Below, piece by piece: positions 33,401 to 44,287 of a stretch of DNA of 64,000 bases. The stretch lies in contig CP087215.1 in the NCBI GenBank assembly GCA_020912385.1, positions 124,001 through 188,000 of the forward strand, given 5' to 3'. Positions within the stretch are counted from its first letter, which is position 1. Each line of letters opens with the position of its first letter. A program made the position numbers and the translations under genes. This DNA comes from Neofusicoccum parvum. Lineage: Eukaryota; Ascomycota; Dothideomycetes; Botryosphaeriales; Botryosphaeriaceae. Below the pieces are notes generated by a model. That model saw nothing but the letters and a program-made list of their open reading frames with translations, did no database searches and had not been told where the DNA came from.

Positions 33401-36400
33401 CTAAAGGTCCTGAAGCAGTATATCGCTCCTTCAGATTTCCTCACGCGCCAGACCCTCGTTCTATAACTCGACGAGTTGAGGAAGCCTCCTAAGCGTTAGA
33501 ACATTCTTAAGTGGCTTTCTGAGTGGGAGAATCTCGCCCGTAGGGCGAAGGTCTATGAGTTGCCATACGTGAACGGCAACGACGGTGCTATTGTATTCCT
33601 TACTACATTATCGCACGTCGATTCAGAGTTCACTATTGGCCTCATGACCGAGATTCAGAGAAACCCTACTAAGGTCCTTAAGATCACCTACCTAACGGAG
33701 CACTATCGTCAACGCTACCGTACCCTTGCATTAGTAGAAGGGAAGTCTGTTTCAGCCTTTACTGCTACCTTTCGTAGCGGAGAGCAAGGCAAGACAACTC
33801 TAAAGTGTCAATGTAGTACTACTTATTAGTACCATGAATGCCCTTACCTCAACAAGGACGTACGTCCTTCAGGTTAGGTGCCAAGCAAGGAAGCACAAGC
33901 GAAGGTCACCAAAGCCTTGAAGAATCCTCGAATTAAGGCAACAGTTGATGCTGCCATTTTACGGCACAAGAGCATCAATCCAACTCAGCCCAATGTAGAT
34001 AAGGAGCCAAAGCAGACCTTAAAGCAGACCTCAACTACTAAGGACGGCGGGTAGGACTCATCTAACGACTCACGGCACTCCTTAGCCACGGTTATTAGAA
34101 CAGCTTTCTCAAGCAAGAGCAGTGTTGCAGCCACCACTCTTAAGTAGTTATGGATTCTCGATTTAGGCTCGTCTCATCATGTGTGTAACCGTTACATAGA
34201 GCATCGCTTCATAAAGACTCGTGATGCTACTCTAAAGGACACCATTACAAGCGGCAACGTCACGCTTCCAGTCACCTATTTCGGTGACGTTACGGTTAAC
34301 GCCATGGAACCATAGGGAATCAAGCCTCTTATATTAAGAGATGTTACTTACGTCCCTACCTTCATGGCCAACCTTATTTCAATTACCAGAGCCAAACGTA
34401 AAGGCCTAGACATGGACACTTACCATATGCACCTCCACCGCAAGGGTCGGACGGTCTATCGCTTCGTGATCCATCAGGATCTATTCTTCATTAAGCTCAA
34501 TAAGACAGATCATCCCCAGCAGGATTCAGGCAGTATCAAGGCAGGTGTAGCTATTCGCACACTTCCTGTAGAAACACTGCACACCATCTTTACCCATGCT
34601 AGCAAAAACACTATTCAAGCCCTTCCAGAGGCAACTAACGGTATCATGATCTAGGAGAACACTTTATTACCTCAGCATTATGACACCTACGCTCTGACCA
34701 AGGCACACCAATTGATTTCACGCTTTCCCGCATATGAGGAGTCACGCAGCAAGCCATTCTTTCGAGCATCAGTCGATATAACTAGTATGATCTAGGCCTT
34801 CAACGGTGATCAGTATATCACGCATCTAGAGTGTACTGAGATCAACTTCACGCTGGCCAAGACCCATACGCTTAAATCAGAAGTGCCAGACATCATTCTA
34901 GACTTCTTACAACTCCTTAAAGTTCGCTTTGATTGCCAAACAGCCTTCCTACGCTCTAACGGCGAGAAATCGCTTGGTCATGCATTTAGTCAGGAGCTTA
35001 GAAGACGGGGCATTACTTAGGAGACATCATCACCTTACACACCTCAGTAGAACGGGAACTCTAAGCAGTCAGGCCATCTCATCATTCTCAAGGCAAGAGC
35101 TTTACGAGTGGGCGCTAACCTACCAGATCGCCTATGGCCTGAGACTGTCCAAGCGGTAGTATACATCTTCAATCGTACCCCTTCCCGCCGGCTAGGCTGG
35201 AGGACTCCATTTGAGTTACTTCATAGGAAGAAGCCCAATGTCTCGCATCTACGTGTGTATAGCTGCAAAGTATATGCACTAGATAAGCATATACCTCGCA
35301 CTGAGAAGCTCAAGGAACGTGCTCTTATGGGCTACCTTATAGGATACGATTCTACGAATATTTACCGCATCTGGTTTCCTCCAGAGGATAGAATCATTCG
35401 CATACGGGACGTCACCTTTGATGAGAACTCAAGGTACTCCCCAAACCATATTAAGCACTATCATGAAGTGCTAGAAGTAGAAGAAGAGCCTCACACGCTA
35501 GAATGGCCAAGAATTCACCTCTCTAACTCAGACACTGAAGATTCAGAGCTTGAAGGTATCATAACTCCTGATACAAGCGAATCTGAAGGTGAGGGGGTGG
35601 GTGTAGATACTACTGAAGGTCAAATGCCTACTCTAATACCCACTAAGGATTCATGTGAGTCCTTAACGCCACCACAAGACGAGTCTCCAGGGCCAGAAAC
35701 CCCTTAAGACTCAGGGGGTGATTCACAACTACCATAACGGCGTCTTCTACCTGTATAATACGACACCGATCCTCTCGCTACAGCCGAAGTTGGCAACAGG
35801 GCACCAAGAGCGGATATGATTTCAGGGTACTTCACACCTAAAAACATCATTTAAGGCCCTAGAACACGCCATCAACGCAGGGCTCAAGTAGCAGTGATTG
35901 AAAACAACAACTGGGACGACTAATCCTACCTTAAGGCCTTTATAGCGGGCCTCTCTATGAGAGAACCAATGCCGAAGATCCACAAGGACCAACTACCGCC
36001 ACCACCAAGCAACTATTCAGAACTCATGACGCATCCATTCAAGGATCAGTTCATGGAGGCTATGGATGAGGCTCTCAAGAAAAATGAGCATCAGGAGGTT
36101 TGGAAGAGAGTACCTATTCTCAATACTAGGAAAGCAGGGAAGCAAGTCATCCCTCTTACCTAGGTCTACACCTACAAATTTGATGAGAAAGGAAACCTCA
36201 TCAAGTTTAAAGCGCGTATCTATGTCAGAGGAGACCTTCAGCACACCTATTAGGACACGTACGCCGCCACTCTTACCTTCAAGATCCTTCGCTTCTTGCT
36301 GGCAATTATTTGTGTATTTGACCTCAAGATGCGTTAGTATAACGTTGTCAATGCGTTCCCTCACGTACTATTGGATGAGGAAGTCTATTACAGTCCGCCT

Positions 36401-39400
36401 GAGGGCATAAACATTGCTTCAGGACTCGTACTTCTTCTCCTCCATGCTCTCTACGGTCTTAAGCAGTCACCGGCGCTATGGTAGAAACACTTCTGTAAGA
36501 CGCTTAAGAGCTTGGGACTACGCCCTATTAGAGACGCTCCATATCTCTATTTTAATGACTATCTACTGGTTTTCTTCTTTATGGATGATGTTATTGTTGC
36601 TTTTAAGAAGAAGGACGAAGTATACGCTAACGCCTTCCAAGAGAAGCTCTTTAAGGTGTATGAGATGCGAGCAATGGGAGAAGTACAGTAGTTCCTTACC
36701 ATAAGGATCGTCCGGGACCGTGAGAAGCGTTAGTTATAGCTTTCTTAGGAGTCCTACATCAATGGATTAATCAGCAAGTACGGCGTTAAGGACCACTCTT
36801 TCGCAAGAACCCCTCTCCCTACAGATAAGGATATCAGAACGAATGATGATCTCGTAACAGCGCAGGAGATTCGTGCCTACCAAAGCATGATCGGCTCTAT
36901 CAACTTCGCTACTGTCTGTACAAGGCCTGATATAGCATTTGCCTCCACACGGCTGTCAGAGTATCTTCGTAACCCATCTGAGCGTCACATCCATCTCGCC
37001 AAACGTGTCCTCTCTTACCTAGCTGGAACCAAGCATCACAGTATCTGCTACCACGGTAACAGCTCTGATGAGAAGAACATCTTCATAATCAGCAGTGACG
37101 CGTCATATGCCAATGACGTTGAGACCAGACGAAGTCACCAAGGGTCACTATTCATGTTATATAACTCTCCCATTGACTGGCGTGCAACCAAGCAGCCAAC
37201 AGTCACTACATCAACAACAGAAGCCGAGCTTCTTGCCCTCTCGGAAATAGCGAGGCAATGCTACTGGTGGAAGCGCCTCTTCAAGCAACTGGACTACAAC
37301 CCGGGTTATCTCATTCAAGTTCAATATGACAACAAGCAGACCCTACGCCTCATGGAAGAAAATATAGTAAAATTGGCCACCAAGCTTCGCCATGTGGACA
37401 TTCACAGTCACTGGTTGCGTCAGGAGACTCAGGCAGGCAATATCCACTTCAAGTGGACCCCCACTGCCAGCATGTTTGCTGACGGGCTGACCAAGCCACT
37501 CCCAAAGCAGAAGCACCGGATATTTATTGCGCAACTCGGCCTTCTGCCCGTACCACCGTAGTGGTGAAGTCTTCTTTCTTCAAGTTACTGCATTTTCCTA
37601 CAAAGATGCTTACCCCTACGCATCAAGCCATCTCTTCTGCGAAGCGAGATCTCAACACTCGCAGATATTTAGTTATTTTCCTTGTTGCTTAACAATACTA
37701 TTCAGTCATTATCGTAGACTGCCTAATCAGGCAAAGCGTCGATTTACCACTCCATGAAGGGGGTGTGTTGGAAATCACGTGTACGTTAGTTGCTAGATTA
37801 GGTATAGCTTTGAGCTTGAGTATAAGGCGGGCACCTCTCCTGCCCCCCTCACCAGCTCATGCCAAGAATCGTACTACATTCTGCACCGCGCCAATTTTCA
37901 ACATTTTGCAACAGAATCTTGCCGAATGGATCCATCTGGCTGAGCCATCGGACTCCACATGGTGCCAAACTCTGTATGTTCCAGGCTGCCATTTTCTTTC
38001 TCAAGCATCATTGCTAGTGCTTTTTGTTGATGACTAAAGAATTCTGTGAGTATATACAATCACTTGACAAAAGTTTTCGCGTGATTAAGCGAGACGCGTC
38101 AAAACGCGTCTCGAGCGCCCACACCTCCAATCTTCGCACCACCAAAATGGCACCACAACACACTCCTCTCAAAGAGCTCTTTGGCACACATACTCTCAAT
38201 CAACACTACTCTCCACATCAGCGAGGAATTTTACTTGCCTGCAAGGCTCTTGGTAAGAAGCCTGCCTGGTTCTAGAAGCACCTGGGCGTGCCTGAATCTT
38301 CGGTACGCTCGACTATGCAGCTCGCGCCATTACGCAACGAAGGGCGCTCCCAATTACGGACTGGCTGGCCAAAATGTCTTTCAGAAACCGACAAGCGACA
38401 TATTCTACGCGTGGTGCGAGCCAACCCAAAATTCACTTACGAAGAGGTCCGGGAAGTCACAGGTGTGACTTGCCATGACCGGACCATCTCTCGACTCTTG
38501 GACACCTACAATATAAAGAAATGACGCGCAGCTGGCCGCCCGGAACTTACGGAAGAACATGCTGCTATCAGACTTGCCTGGGCACTCGAGCATGTGCACT
38601 GGACCGAGGCGCAATGGAAGAAAGTCATCTGGTCATATGAGTGCTCTGTGGAGCGAGGAAAGGGCCAGAAAAGGGAGTGGTGCTTTCGCACTCCTAGCCA
38701 AAAATGGGACCTCCAAATGGTCCAACCATATAAAAAAGGAATAAATATATCTGTTATGGTATGGGCTGGCTTTTCTGGCTTACGAGGAAGGTCTCCTTTA
38801 CACGTAATGGTACGTGATCCTTTAGCTAAGAGGGGTGGCTATTCAGCCAACTCTTATCTTAAGGTTCTCGAGGAAAACATACCAAAAGTGCATAGAAGAG
38901 ATATGACTTTTATACAGGATAATGCTCCAATTCATACTACAATAAAAGTTAGGGAATGGTTTGAAAGAAGGCGGATAAATCTATTAGATTGGCCACCTTA
39001 TAGCCCGGATTTGAATCCAATTGAACATATCTGGTTTCATTTAAAGTCTAAGGCATTAGAGCTACATCCAGAGCTTAAATACTTAACCGGATCAGTAGAT
39101 TTTGTTAGAAAGAAGCTGGGAGAAGCATTGCGGGAAGCATGGGAGGCTTTGCCACAATCTTTATTTGATTCTGTATTAGGTAGTATGAAGCGTAGGTGTG
39201 AGGCAGTTATCACAGCAGAGGGCTGGCATACCAAGTATTAGCAAAGAAATAATACTAGCATCCTTCTTCTTACTCAATTTTAACTTAAAAACAACTTAGT
39301 ATAAGAGCTAGGAAGCATGCGTTGAGAATCAGTAAGTTGATGGGGTACGAGGGTTATCGCTTCGGAAGCGCCCGCGCGAGAACTTTTGTCCTAGTACTGT

Positions 39401-40612
39401 AACAAGATGACCTTCCTCTGTTTCATGTAACTCACTCTTTCAACGGCGTCTTCAACCTTGCACTTGGTCGCACATTTGTACACGTCGACGGCCCTTGTGC
39501 ATCGTCGAACACGCGTAGTACCTGATGCTTGAGTGGGTCGTTGTCTAGTAAAATCTTGGAGGAATTTGGTAACAGTTCCGAAAAGTCGGTTATGCGCGAT
39601 GTAGCGGTTTCGGTACCCGGCCGACGAAGGTACTGTGGGTTGAAGTAGGGCACTGACGGGTGATACCCTTGAGGTGTTTGGAGGAAGATACCTAAATGTC
39701 CTAACTTGGCCCCAATTTTGTAGGAGTCTTGACCTACTCCAAGTATGGCAATGCAGAACTCATATTCTGGGGCTTTTTTCTTTTTCTCTTTCGAGAGCAG
39801 CAAATACGCATTGAAGGCGATGTCGAAAGATTCGGTTAGATCGACGAGGACGTCTGCAGTTTCTCCGGTGATAAGCCCTCCATAGGCAAGTGTGTTGCAG
39901 TTTCGGACAGTGACTAATCGCCCATTGATCTTGAGGATGACGTCGATCCGTTTGCTGTCGATGTCTCCCAGAGCAGAAAGCCGTAGACCTGGGACGCTGG
40001 TCTGAATCTATTTGATAGTCAGGACAGAAAACGCAAGAGGTACAGAGTGCTTACTATCCCAAAGCACGTGTCATGATTTTCTACACAGTTGTCATCTTCC
40101 TCCGACGGGGTTTCTTCAGATGTAACAGTGTATCGAAGACTTTCTGTGTCGCTGGGAGAGTCGACATTTCGTGCAGTGTCGACTGTATCCAGAAAAATCT
40201 GGGGGTCCGCCGTCGAGGATGATACGGTATTTGGTGTTGGAGAATCGGATGCAAGTTGTGGAAGCAGCTGGCTCGCAAATTGAGGCAGCGCTACATCGGG
40301 ACATGGTTCCATAGAAACATCGTAGTTGGTCACAGGGCACTGCGATGCCCAAACCGCTGAAAAATCCTGCAAGAGATATTGGGAATTGCTGGAGAGCTGC
40401 GGAGGTTGAAAGTATCGCTGGTGATGGTCCTCCCATTCGCAGTGTGTTGAAGGGAGGAAGGCTGTCGATTGAGCAGGATCTTCCGACGTTTCCCGCTGAC
40501 GAGGCCGCTTCGCGAAATCCTGATGGTCCTGCTCGTCTAGTGCTTGCCATGGGATATGTTCATGTTCAAAGGTGGACCAAGTGCGCTTTGCGCCTTGGTT
40601 CATTCGATCCAT
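30431..40612 (-). CDS. SNF2/RAD5-type helicase with RING finger; two introns hold transposons
   Basis: Twelve exons on the minus strand: 40612-40055, 40007-39436, 38033-37923, 32630-32558, 32506-32374, 32314-32284, 32232-32030, 31974-31119, 31069-30884, 30830-30680, 30621-30520, 30460-30431. They sum to 3006 nt, 1001 residues, with no stop or frameshift. Order: acidic/Gln-rich N-terminus; KTPLKDHQQKALAMML; Walker A ADDMGLGKTL; TLIICPLS; DEAH box LDEAHLIRN; KARHRWCLTGSP; a RING finger (CASC...CQHRLCSRC...CRFC); then the C-terminal helicase with RIDGSKS, SAGVGLDLT and DRVHRMGQT. RAD5/HLTF-like proteins remodel or fork-reverse DNA in damage tolerance and may be ubiquitin ligases. Introns are 47-59 nt except intron 2 (1402 nt, mariner) and intron 3 (5292 nt, Copia). 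Introns 3 and 7 are GC-AG. The last intron (30461-30519) is likely; without it the protein would end at 30403. Confidence 0.88.
31975..32029 (-). other. SNF2 intron 7, GC-AG type, inside the DEAH box
   Basis: Donor gcaaga, branch gctaac, acceptor gtag, 55 nt. It splits the codon for Ala of DEAH, so its use is needed to make motif II. Confidence 0.88.
32672..32809 (+). repeat. Copia 5' LTR
   Basis: Starts tgttggaaatcacg, ends ttttcaaca, 138 bp, identical to the 3' LTR. Confidence 0.95.
32810..32824 (+). other. Copia primer binding site (half initiator tRNA-Met)
   Basis: gttatgagcccag directly follows the LTR and is complementary to the anticodon arm of initiator tRNA-Met (ctgggctcataac), the half-tRNA primer used by Drosophila copia. 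Confidence 0.65.
33077..37561 (+). pseudogene. Copia gag-pol frame with 27 in-frame stops
   Basis: One frame of about 1494 codons runs from ATG 33077 to TAG 37561 without a frameshift. Order: gag with a degraded zinc knuckle; protease LWILDLGSSHH (usual LDSGS, a TCA to TTA change); integrase with HTIFTHAS, DITSMI and the PQ-stop-NG motif; RT with FFFMDDVIVAF (catalytic DD intact); RNase H with DASYAN and TSTTEAELLAL. In-frame stops are 20 TAG and 7 TAA, no TGA. Family comparison shows most stand for Gln and some for Trp, for example WVYTYKFD and EVQWFL positions. Each is a CpA to TpA change on one strand. The element cannot make its own proteins by normal decoding. Confidence 0.9.
37756..37765 (+). 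other. Copia polypurine tract
   Basis: gaagggggtg directly precedes the 3' LTR. Confidence 0.7.
37766..37903 (+). repeat. Copia 3' LTR
   Basis: Same 138 bp as the 5' LTR, followed by the target copy ttttg. Confidence 0.95.
38057..38083 (+). repeat. mariner left inverted repeat
   Basis: caatcacttgacaaaagttt start; the inner part matches the right end. Confidence 0.8.
38147..39241 (+). pseudogene. Tc1/mariner transposase, two stops and a lost catalytic Asp
   Basis: One frame of 365 codons from MAPQHTPLK to the final TAG. It has an N-terminal helix-turn-helix region, then the DDE domain: WSYECSVERG, FIQDNAPIH and PYSPDLNPIEHIW, a DD34E-type layout. The first catalytic Asp (expected WSDEC) is Tyr. 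Two in-frame stops interrupt it: a TAG after AWF and a TGA after NIKK. No frameshift. It belongs with fungal Tc1-like elements. Confidence 0.88.
39373..39399 (-). repeat. mariner right inverted repeat
   Basis: Reads cagtactaggacaaaagttc from the right end inward. Confidence 0.8.
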
Positions 40613-41057
40613 AACGGACAGCGACTAGACATTCGATAATGTATAGTAGAATTGACTTGAATTTTAAACGTGCGAGGCTGCAGGCTGCCTGCCGAGTCAG
40701 CCTTGTGACGACTGCGGCCACTTGGAGGCTGTGTTGCATTATTGAACTAAACAGACTCCGAGGCTGAATCGGCACTCAGCAAGCTTTCATTTGTTCTTGC
40801 TATCGAAAGGCTATCAGTGGCGCCTGTTGTGAAACATGAGGACTTGGAACGGACCCCGGCTGAGCGAACAGCTCAGTGTGGCTGAAGGCTGCGCTGCTGG
40901 CCATGCATGATGTTAACCCCGATTCGGCGTTAAATGCAGCACTCAGCCTCATGCATTAGAGCGAGTCCTCCAAACTCATAATACGGGGTTTCCTCAGCCC
41001 GTTTGCTGCTTAAGTTGCATTTTTTTGCTCACTTCACAATTCAACCTTGGAGTGGCA
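40613..41057. other. intergenic between SNF2 and NLR relic
   Basis: Upstream regions of the divergent SNF2 gene and of the truncated NLR-type frame; no coding sequence seen. Confidence 0.5.
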
Positions 41058-41239
41058 ATGTCTGCCTCAGCTTTTGCAGAGGCCTTCGAAGCTGCAAAGA
41101 GAGAATTTCTTCGAGAATCTGATAAGTCTGCAGGTATCGATCTCTCCATCTTCACATCAATCGACGATGTATATGATGCCACAGATCAAATTCAGAAGAA
41201 ACAATCAAGCTCCAAGGGATTGCGATATCTCTAACGAAT
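41058..41239 (+). pseudogene. N-terminal fragment of a fungal NLR/STAND-type gene
   Basis: Starts MSASAFAEAFEAAKREFL and continues with SIDDVYDATDQIQKKQ and KGLRYL, then a TAA where family members continue RI. This is the N-terminal helical region of fungal NACHT/NLR-like proteins that guard against non-self. The LTR begins 6 bp after the stop, so only about 59 codons remain. The TAA could be a CAA changed by RIP. No continuation of the gene was found beyond the LTR/LINE complex at 54247. Confidence 0.6.
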
Positions 41240-41380
41240 TGTCGAACGGCGCGAGAAAGTAAGACACCGCTGTCTTGTAAATTAAGGCTATCTGAGCTAA
41301 CTATATACTACGCGTTTGAAAGAACACAGTGGCTCTTTCATTAACCTTGGCTATAGTAAGAAGGGGAGCAAAGGGGTAGT
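41240..41380 (-). repeat. LTR-like element, left part (interrupted by LINE nest)
   Basis: Starts tgtcgaacggcgcg. Identical by eye to the reverse complement of the inner part of 58370-58578 up to the insertion point. Ends with the 15-bp target gagcaaaggggtagt. Confidence 0.9.
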
Positions 41381-41402
41381 AGTAGTAGTAGTAGTAGTAG
41401 TA
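41381..41402 (-). repeat. (TAC)n 3' tail of LINE A
   Basis: About seven tac units directly next to the target site mark the reverse-transcription start of the LINE. Confidence 0.85.
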
Positions 41403-42153
41403 TTCATACACCCCGTCGGCCTCCGCGGGCCATAGGGACAATATCGCTAAATCTGCGCTAAACTACATTGGGATCCCGGTTCATCCAAGGCCCACACACT
41501 GAATAGAAGTCGCTATCCTTCTTAGAACGAGCGTAGTTTACGTAGGAAAGATAGGAAAGAAAAGGAAAAGAAAGAAAGCGTCAAGGCCAAGGCTGTTGAG
41601 CGTAAAAGGGGAGGTAGGGGCGGAGTTAACTGCTTAGATCCTTCATGCCCGGCCTCATCGAGACTAATTCCCGAGTGTTGTCAGTCCCTGTATCAGCGTG
41701 ACAACTAGCTGGTAGAAAGATGGGTAATTGAGTAGCCATCACAGTTTCCTAGTCCCTGGTTGTATTAAGCCTTCCGGTAGCTAAAGCAAAAGCTACTATT
41801 GCTCTAATCACACTCGTACTCGCCCGCTACTTGTCTAGTGGTCCGTCCCTGTATTTTCTATTCGGTAGTTTTGTTCCTGACCAGCCTCCTAGCATGTATG
41901 CAAGGTCGCTGAATCTGTCTCCAAGGGTGTTTTGTAGTTCTACCCGGATGTCCATCCAGCGTATACACTTAAGGAGGAAATGCTTGACCGTCTCCTTCTC
42001 TGCTCCGCAGGTATACGCTGCTGACTACGCTCGCTTGATTTTATATAGCGGTTCGTTAAGGTTCGCTTTAGACGTTCTCAGCTGGGTAATGACTGAGGCC
42101 TCCCTATAGCTGAGTTAGTTGTATAGCCGTTTCGTATGGAGCTGAGCAAGTGC

Positions 42154-42669
42154 CTAATCGAGTTTACGAGATGCCTCACCTCTCTTTACGGCTTTAAACA
42201 ATTCCCTTCTCTTCTTCGCAGTTACGGCTTCATATTTTGCTAGCGCCAGGGACCGTAACATCGTGCTAGGCGGGGGCTCTTGGGTACCCCCTATGGCCCG
42301 TAGGGCTAGTTGGTTTGCCCTCTCGTTTCCAGCGATTCCCTGGTGCGCTGGCACCCATCTGAACTCAATTGGCGGCCCGTTATTCTGTTAGGTCTAGTGT
42401 AGGAGGTTGAGGGTATCTTTGATAACCTCCTGGCTTGGCCTCTACTACGGTCGGAGTAGGGAGCGTAGGGCTGTCTTGCTATTGCTATAGATGATGTGTT
42501 TCGTCCTTACTATACCTGGGTACGCGGCGACGGCTTCTTTGGACCATGTGCTGTGTACTAGGGCTACGGCCTGCTGGATTACCTGTAGTTCTGCGTGTAG
42601 GATATCGATTGAGTCCGATCTGCCTATTAGGAGCGAGTGTACTATGGTAGTTATACCTTTGCTATCCAT
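42154..42669 (-). pseudogene. LINE A RNase H domain
   Basis: DSKGITTIVHS, DILHAELQVIQQA and HIIYSNSKTAL, then PAHQGIAGNERANQLA, the typical LINE RNase H order. It is interrupted by stops between 42355 and 42444. It is the 3' part of LINE A, cut off from the RT by the nested copies. Confidence 0.8.
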
Positions 42670-42957
42670 GTAGGAGATGCCGACGCCGACTTAATAGTTT
42701 CTTTACGAGCCATCGGTAAAGATAGCTACCTCTAACGTTAGGGGCGTGCTTGCTTATAGGCTTGCTATCTCCAGGCTCTCGATCTTTACTACCGGCCTGT
42801 TATTCCAGGGCATCTTCACAAATGGCTGGATTGCCTCTAGCCGTTCAGTGTCTATTTCTCCAGCCAAGAGCATTATCCGTTAGAGTGGCGAGATGAATCT
42901 TTTATTCGCTGGGTTAATAGCTCTTTTTAACCTCTAGAATGGATAAGACTGCGGGAG

Positions 42958-44287
42958 ATGATGATTGTATTAATATCTACTGTGTGTGCTAGTTAAGCTG
43001 CCTCCCTTAGGGCCTATAGACGGGTGGAGTTTTAACCACCTTTTCGCGTGATAAATAAGATCCTTCTCTTTCTATTTTTCCTTTCCTTTATGGTAGGCTG
43101 GCTTCGTGCCTACCCGCTAGTTCCCTGTCTCTATGGACTGCGCTAAAGTCGTTTTTCTTAGTTCGGTATATTCCCACCTGCGGCTTCTAGCTGCCCCGAT
43201 ACACCCCCGTTGTCTCAATGAGGCTTTGAAAGAGGAACCATTCTTTTAGATTAAGGAGGTTCCTGACTTTCTCTGCGTCTATTACGATCTCTGGGTAGGT
43301 CCATCGCGCTGTCTATGGACAGTTAATGAAGTGCCATTACGCTTTCTCGGTGCCGTACTTATAGGTAAGTTCTTTCCCTTCGTGCTTGAATCTTCTATAG
43401 TACTCTATAAAGTCCCCGTAACCCGTCCTTTCAGCTATAAGTCTATATAGCGTCTGCCTTGTTAGCGTCAGCTTGGGTGTTCGTTTTCCCACTCCGAGTC
43501 CTAGGTTTTTATAGGTGGTAGGTGTGTGCTTCTCCTACTATATAACGTAGTTACGTGTCCTCTTTTCCCTATTCCTCCTCCTTGCCTAGGCGACTGTTAC
43601 TATGTCTACCTTAGTATTTAGTAAGTCTGCGGATGCCTTAGCGAGTGCGTTAGCTTCCTCATTCCCTTTTATTCCTATATAGCCTGGGCACTATCTTGTT
43701 TTAACAGTGATGGGGTTAAGCCTTCATTTCATGTCCTTAAGCCTTATGAATTGGCTTTAGGAGCTGTTCGGGGTGTGTCTAGTGATTCCTTAGATGACCG
43801 ACGTATTGTCTATACAGAGGACGATTTTCTCCGGTGCCAGCCGTTCTTTCATCTATTCCGCCTAACTAAGTCCTTTAGTTGCCTCTTAGATCTCTACATC
43901 GTATACTTCCGCTTTAGGCAGGCTTCCGTCTTCCGCGTGTAGTTGTTCTTCTCCCCTATAGGCTACGAAGGCCTATGAGGTTTTCGGTCCCGTTACTAAC
44001 CTATCCGAATAGATGTATATCGTGTTTGGTAAGTTATTTCTCCGATTCTCTTTAAACTCTTTTTTCCCTTTTTCCTTGCCTTATAGCGTGGTTGTCGGGT
44101 TGTCTGAGTATATTAGTATAAGTAGCTTGGGCCTTTCGTATTTCTCCTCTATCTACGCTAGCATCTATAGTCGTGTTGCTACTGGTTACGCGTTGGGGTT
44201 CTTAGGGGGGCGTCTACCCTTCTTTTTCTCGCTTGGTAGCGATCTCCCGACCAGGGGGTGGTTTTAGTCTAGTAGTTTCAGCCTTAG
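42958..44287 (-). mobile_element. 5'-truncated LINE B copy (B')
   Basis: About 1.33 kb matching the 3' part of LINE B (44301 to about 45620) with many transition differences. Flanked by copies of the target agactgcgggaga. Confidence 0.82.

Larger units (their letters stand above)
32672..37903 (+). mobile_element. Copia-type LTR retrotransposon, RIP-like mutated
   Basis: 5232 bp with 138-bp LTRs that are identical by eye, TG...CA ends and a 5-bp target duplication ttttg (32667-32671 and 37904-37908). It carries a PBS, a PPT and one continuous gag-pol frame with 27 stops. It lies antisense to the SNF2 gene, inside intron 3. Confidence 0.95.
32631..37922 (-). other. SNF2 intron 3, GC-AG type, carrying a Copia element
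   Basis: Donor gcaaga at 37922, branch gactaat and acceptor gtag at 32631. Removing the 5232-bp element and its 5-bp target copy leaves 55 nt. The join restores GSI-R-YKNTVV with phase 2. Confidence 0.78.
38057..39399 (+). mobile_element. Tc1/mariner-type DNA transposon, inactive
   Basis: 1343 bp with 27-bp imperfect terminal inverted repeats (19 of 27 match, sharing GACAAAAGTT and TCGCG), flanked by TA on both sides (38055-38056 and 39400-39401). It lies in SNF2 intron 2, antisense to the gene. Confidence 0.9.
38034..39435 (-). other. SNF2 intron 2, carrying a Tc1/mariner element
   Basis: Donor gtgagt at 39435, acceptor tttag at 38034. Removing the 1343-bp element and one TA leaves 57 nt. 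Exon phase 2 is restored (KTPLK-D-HQQKAL). Confidence 0.85.

Noticed and set aside
33077..37561. TAG/TAA decoded as Gln in the Copia element as the main explanation
   Set aside because: At least three stops fall at Trp positions and a Ser-to-Leu change also fits CpA to TpA, so mutation explains the data better than a code change; kept only as a minor alternative.
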